Assembly: GCA_040218145.1 (NCBI GenBank)
Contig: JAVJQK010000115.1
Span: 23,452 to 87,451 of the forward strand
Origin: Sandaracinaceae bacterium
GTDB lineage: Bacteria; Myxococcota_A; Polyangia; Polyangiales; Sandaracinaceae
DNA: 64,000 bases
Reading direction: 5' to 3'
The notes beneath the pieces were generated by a model. That model worked only from the letters and a program-made list of their open reading frames with translations, was not told where the DNA came from and ran no database searches. The position numbers and the translations under genes were made by a program. Shown here piece after piece: positions 61,252-64,000 of the stretch; the first letter of the stretch is position 1; each line of letters opens with the position of its first letter.

Positions 61252-61326
61252 TGTCGCCGAACGCTGACATCGGGCGAGTGTCGTCGAACGATGACTTTCG
61301 CTGATTGTCGTCGAACGGTGACATCG
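61252..61326 (+). promoter_or_regulatory. Three 27-bp-spaced operator repeats of hipBA
   Basis: TGTCGYCGAACGNTGACAT occurs at 61252, 61279 and 61306 with an exact 27-bp period. The third copy overlaps TTGTCG at 61305-61310, a -35-like hexamer 17 bp from TACACT (61328). Array and position fit HipB autorepression. Confidence 0.8.
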
Positions 61327-61327
61327 A

Positions 61328-61333
61328 TACACT
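61328..61333 (+). promoter_or_regulatory. -10 TACACT of hipBA
   Basis: TACACT ends 7 nt before the hipB ATG at 61341, with TTGTCG 17 bp upstream as -35; the transcript is likely near-leaderless. It is the best-formed promoter in the leaderless series. Confidence 0.65.
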
Positions 61334-61340
61334 CCGGGGC

Positions 61341-61601
61341 ATGCCGCAGGTCACGTCGGCCGAGGACTTCGGGGCGCTCGTGCGCGAGCGTCGGCGTGAG
61401 CGGGGGCTGTCCCAGCAGCAGCTCGCGGCCAAGGTCGGCGTCAGCCGGCAGTGGATCGTGCAGGTGGAGAGCGGGAAGCCGCGGGCCGAGGTCGGTCTGC
61501 TGTTGCGCGTGCTGAACGCGCTCGACCTCGTCCTGCGCGTCGAGCCGCGCGCGGAGGACTCGATCCTGGACCTCGTCGAGCGCCTCCGAGGTGAGCGGTG
61601 A
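61341..61601 (+). CDS. hipB: HipB-type antitoxin, XRE-family HTH repressor
   Basis: 86 aa from ATG at 61341. The helix-turn-helix (RRERGLSQQQLAAKVGVSRQWIVQVESGK) is the XRE type. The C-terminus continues VLNALDLVLRVEPR, the usual HipB tail that packs against HipA. It overlaps hipA by GTGA. It should bind the toxin and repress its own operon through the upstream repeats. Confidence 0.9.
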   Translation: MPQVTSAEDFGALVRERRRERGLSQQQLAAKVGVSRQWIVQVESGKPRAEVGLLLRVLNALDLVLRVEPRAEDSILDLVERLRGER

Positions 61602-62902
61602 GCGCGCTCGAGATCCTGCTCGCGGTCCACGAGGGCACGGTCGCCGCCCGCATCGAGCGGCGCGGAGAGCGGCTCACCCTCCGGTACGAACCGGACTGGC
61701 GCGAGCGGGGACCGTTCCCGCTGTCTCTGTCTCTCCCGCTCGCGGCCGCGACGCACGAGGGGGCGGCGGTGCACGCCTACCTGGCCAACCTCCTGCCCGA
61801 CAACGCGCAGGTGCTCGAGTCGTGGGGCAAGCGCTTCCACGTCTCGGCCCGCAGCCCGTTCCGGCTGCTGACCCACGTGGGGCAGGACTGCGCGGGCGCG
61901 TTCGCCTTTCTCCCGCCCGACGCGCTGGACGCCCACCGAGAGCAGCCCGGCGACGTCCACTGGATCGACGAAGCCGAGGTCGCCGACCGCCTGAAGGCGC
62001 TCCGCACGGACATCGGGCGATGGCGCCGCGATGACGACGAGGGCCAGTTCAGCCTGGCGGGCGCGCAGGCCAAGATCGCGCTCTTCGGGCGGAACGGTCG
62101 ATGGGGTGTGCCATCGGGTCGCACGCCGACCACTCACATCCTCAAGCCGCCGATCCCGGGCTTCGAGGGTCACGTGGAGAACGAGCACTTCTGCCTCGAG
62201 CTCGCCCACGCGCTCGGTCTGCGCACGGCGCGGTCGGAGGTGCGCCGCTTCGGAGACGAGGTCGCCATCGTGGTCGAGCGGTTCGACCGCGCTGACAGCT
62301 CGAAGCTCCCCGAAGCCGCCACGACCACGCGCGGCGCGGTGCTGCGCTTGCACCAGGAGGACCTCTGCCAGGCGCTGGGCGTCCCTCCCGAGCGGAAATA
62401 CCAGAACGACGGGGGCCCCAGCGTCGCCCAGATCACCGAGCTCCTCCGCGCACGCTCGAGCGACGCGGCGAGCGACGTCGAGCGTTTCCGCGACGCCCTC
62501 CTGTTCCACTGGCTGATCGCGGGGACCGACGCGCACGCCAAGAACTACTCCTTGCTCCACGCCGCAGAGGGCCGGCTTCGTCTCGCGCCGCTCTACGACG
62601 TCGCGAGCGCGCTGCCCTATCCCGATCTCGACGCCCAGCGGTTGAAGCTCGCGATGAAGATGGGCAACACCTATCGCCTCCGCGACATCGGGCGCGCGGC
62701 TCTCACCCGCATGGCCTCCGAGATGAAGCTCGACCCAGGCGCGACCCTCGCGCGTGCGCAGGAGCTGGCCGACAGTCTCCCTACAGCCGCGCGAACCCTG
62801 CGCGAACAGCTCATCGCGAGCGGCGTCGACACCCCGCTCCTGCGCGCACTGGAGAACGAGCTGTCAGCGCGGGCCGCCCGCTGCGCGAAGCTGATCGCCT
62901 GA
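61598..62902 (+). CDS. hipA: HipA-type serine/threonine kinase toxin
   Basis: 434 aa from GTG at 61598. N-terminal subdomain (YLANLLPDNA) is followed by the P-loop-like FSLAGAQAK with the autophosphorylation Ser152, ATP-lysine Lys183 (THILKP), catalytic AGTDAHAKN (Asp311, Asn316) and LYDVAS (Asp334). All HipA key residues are present, so the toxin should be active. HipA phosphorylates aminoacyl-tRNA synthetases (GltX in E. coli) and induces dormancy. Its coupling to HipB supports a functional toxin-antitoxin pair. Confidence 0.93.
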   Translation: MSALEILLAVHEGTVAARIERRGERLTLRYEPDWRERGPFPLSLSLPLAAATHEGAAVHAYLANLLPDNAQVLESWGKRFHVSARSPFRLLTHVGQDCAGAFAFLPPDALDAHREQPGDVHWIDEAEVADRLKALRTDIGRWRRDDDEGQFSLAGAQAKIALFGRNGRWGVPSGRTPTTHILKPPIPGFEGHVENEHFCLELAHALGLRTARSEVRRFGDEVAIVVERFDRADSSKLPEAATTTRGAVLRLHQEDLCQALGVPPERKYQNDGGPSVAQITELLRARSSDAASDVERFRDALLFHWLIAGTDAHAKNYSLLHAAEGRLRLAPLYDVASALPYPDLDAQRLKLAMKMGNTYRLRDIGRAALTRMASEMKLDPGATLARAQELADSLPTAARTLREQLIASGVDTPLLRALENELSARAARCAKLIA

Positions 62903-62965
62903 GATCCTCCTGGTCATTCGCTCCGAACCTTGACGCGGTGTCAAAGTCCGTGGCACGTAGCCTCG

Positions 62966-63643
62966 ATGTCTTCGTGGAAGTACCTCGTCCTGTGTGTCTC
63001 CCTGGCCGCGGCCTGCACCCCCTCTCCGGACGCGCGCGAGTGCGCGAGCGATCTCGACTGCGAGGGGTACACCGACACCCCCTACTGCAACCCGCGCACC
63101 CGTCGCTGCGCGCCGCCTTGCACCGACGACGTGGTGGGCGAGCTGGTCTGCATGGACGGCGTGCCGTCCTACTGCGCGAGCGGCCTCGCGCTGCCGTGTG
63201 ACGTCTGCCCCGGCGCATGCAGCGGCGGCAGGTACTGCGACGCGGCGACGGGCGGGTGCGCTCCGCGAAAGGCCCCCGGAGAGGCGTGCGCCGGGAACCT
63301 CGAGTGCACGACCTACTGCCACGAGGGCGTGTGCGGCGTGCAGCAAGGCGAGGAGTGCACCGACGCGACCTGCGACGGCGCGTGCCTGACCGGCGGCGGC
63401 CGCACCTACTGCCTGCGGCCCTGTTCGGGTGGCTGCCCCAGCAGCGCGGCCGGCCTCGAGTGGACCTGCATCCGCTACGGCTGGGACACCAGCGCGCCCG
63501 CGTTCTGCGTCCCCAGCGAAGACTGCTCCGACCCCGGCCCCTGCAGCAGCCTGGACGACGCGACCTGCGGCACGGCCTGCTCCGCCAGCGGCCCGTGCTC
63601 GAACTTCTGCTCCCCGCGCGTGTTCCAGGACATGCGTATGTGA
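62966..63643 (+). CDS. Cys-rich secreted lipoprotein
   Basis: 225 aa from ATG at 62966. YLVLCVSLAAAC gives a lipobox (AAAC). About 32 cysteines occur in EGF-like and dickkopf-like spacing (ARECASDLDCEGYTDTPYC, CDVCPGACSGGRYC, CGTACSASGPCSNFC), as in other myxobacterial lipoproteins of this window. A TAGCCT sits 2 nt before the ATG, so a promoter there would start within the gene; I do not use it. Function unknown. Confidence 0.8.
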   Translation: MSSWKYLVLCVSLAAACTPSPDARECASDLDCEGYTDTPYCNPRTRRCAPPCTDDVVGELVCMDGVPSYCASGLALPCDVCPGACSGGRYCDAATGGCAPRKAPGEACAGNLECTTYCHEGVCGVQQGEECTDATCDGACLTGGGRTYCLRPCSGGCPSSAAGLEWTCIRYGWDTSAPAFCVPSEDCSDPGPCSSLDDATCGTACSASGPCSNFCSPRVFQDMRM

Positions 63644-63794
63644 CCGGGCGCATGTGAAGACCTCCCGTCCTTCGCCGCGCGACGGGGCACGTCATCTGCG
63701 ACGTCGCGAGGTCGACGCGCTCGAGAGGCACTGGGGAGGGACGATCCTTTTCGTTCGTCAAAGTGCGCCCCCGGGATCCGGCGCGGTCTCGCGT

Positions 63795-63816
63795 GTGAAC
63801 GAGTCAACAAGTCAAC
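63795..63816. repeat. TTGACTYG tandem repeat adjoining composite repeat
   Basis: GTGAACGAGTCAACAAGTCAAC is the complement of two TTGACTYG units and runs directly into the CTAG of the composite repeat at 63817. Bases 63644-63794 before it hold no gene or other feature that I can see. Confidence 0.55.
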
Positions 63817-64000
63817 CTAGCCCCGAATCAAGCGCTTCGCGCTTGCTCCGGGCCTAGCCATTCTAGTCAGGGGCTTTTCGCAAAAGCCCCTCGCTGCGGC
63901 GGCAAAGCCGCCTTCGCTTCACCCGAAAACGACGCGCCTGCGGCGCTTCTAGCCCCAAATACAGGCGCATCGTGGAACCAGGCGCTGGATTTGGGCCTAG
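63817..64000. repeat. 184-bp CTAG-bounded composite repeat, copy 2 (inverted)
   Basis: Reverse complement of 42310-42493 with the same module order and five differences. It starts with the palindromic module C and ends with module A, whose final CTAG is the last four bases of the window. Whether further modules follow cannot be seen. Confidence 0.9.

Noticed and set aside
62958..62963. TAGCCT as a -10 for the Cys-rich lipoprotein at 62966
   Set aside because: It is only 2 nt from the ATG, so transcription would start inside the gene.

Overview
The window is very GC-rich, densely packed bacterial chromosome. Its gene content points to Myxococcota, most likely Polyangiales and possibly a Sandaracinus relative. 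The clues are many lipoproteins with Cys-rich or Asp/Ala-rich low-complexity segments, a eukaryotic-type Ser/Thr kinase with a C-terminal membrane anchor, RCC1-repeat lipoproteins, FecR/sigma-factor operons, SMI1/KNR4 and DUF326 proteins, and multiple radical SAM enzymes. This assignment is inference from content; no rRNA, tRNA, CRISPR array, prophage or transposase gene was seen.

Layout. 0-5 kb: the end of an SMI1/KNR4 gene, a Cys-rich lipoprotein and a four-gene coupled operon (envelope protein, ECF-type sigma factor, FecR/TPR membrane protein, Cys-rich lipoprotein). 5-11.6 kb: a GHKL-ATPase/HExxH fusion, a zinc-ribbon membrane protein, lipoproteins, a YfhL-type ferredoxin, a coiled-coil membrane protein and rimO. 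11.6-16.1 kb: two coupled radical SAM genes (a SPASM protein, and a B12-type radical SAM protein fused to an isoaspartyl-methyltransferase domain) facing a small Pro/Cys-rich lipoprotein and an unknown protein. 16-34 kb: M28 peptidase, methyltransferase, isochorismatase-like hydrolase, a lipoprotein with a possible clan-CD His/Cys dyad, a PEGA/TPR-like pair, Ser/Thr kinase, EamA transporter, two tandem RCC1 lipoproteins, a 53-aa protein, an orphan TolQ/ExbB-like channel protein and a beta-propeller lipoprotein.

34-50.4 kb looks like an envelope glycan or lipid locus. It holds a second B12-type radical SAM protein, a small membrane protein, a Wzx-type flippase, a nucleotidyltransferase-glycosyltransferase fusion, two very large paralogous membrane proteins, two GT-C type glycosyltransferases and two Rieske oxygenases. 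The order Rieske / GT-C / Rieske is translationally coupled throughout (ATGA overlaps). 50.4-64 kb: an ABC-type binding protein, P-domain and Sel1-type proteins, a large Cys-repeat lipoprotein, a pilin-like protein, a four-helix copper-storage-like protein, a zinc alcohol dehydrogenase, a hipBA toxin-antitoxin pair with a repeat operator, and a Cys-rich lipoprotein.

Two window-wide patterns stand out. First, a 184-bp composite repeat made of CTAG-bounded hairpin modules occurs twice in inverted orientation (42310-42493 and 63817-64000, about 97% identical), bracketing 21 kb. Second, at least thirteen genes have a TANNNT -10-like hexamer only 6-8 nt before the start codon, which suggests widespread leaderless transcription, while other genes carry clear Shine-Dalgarno leaders.
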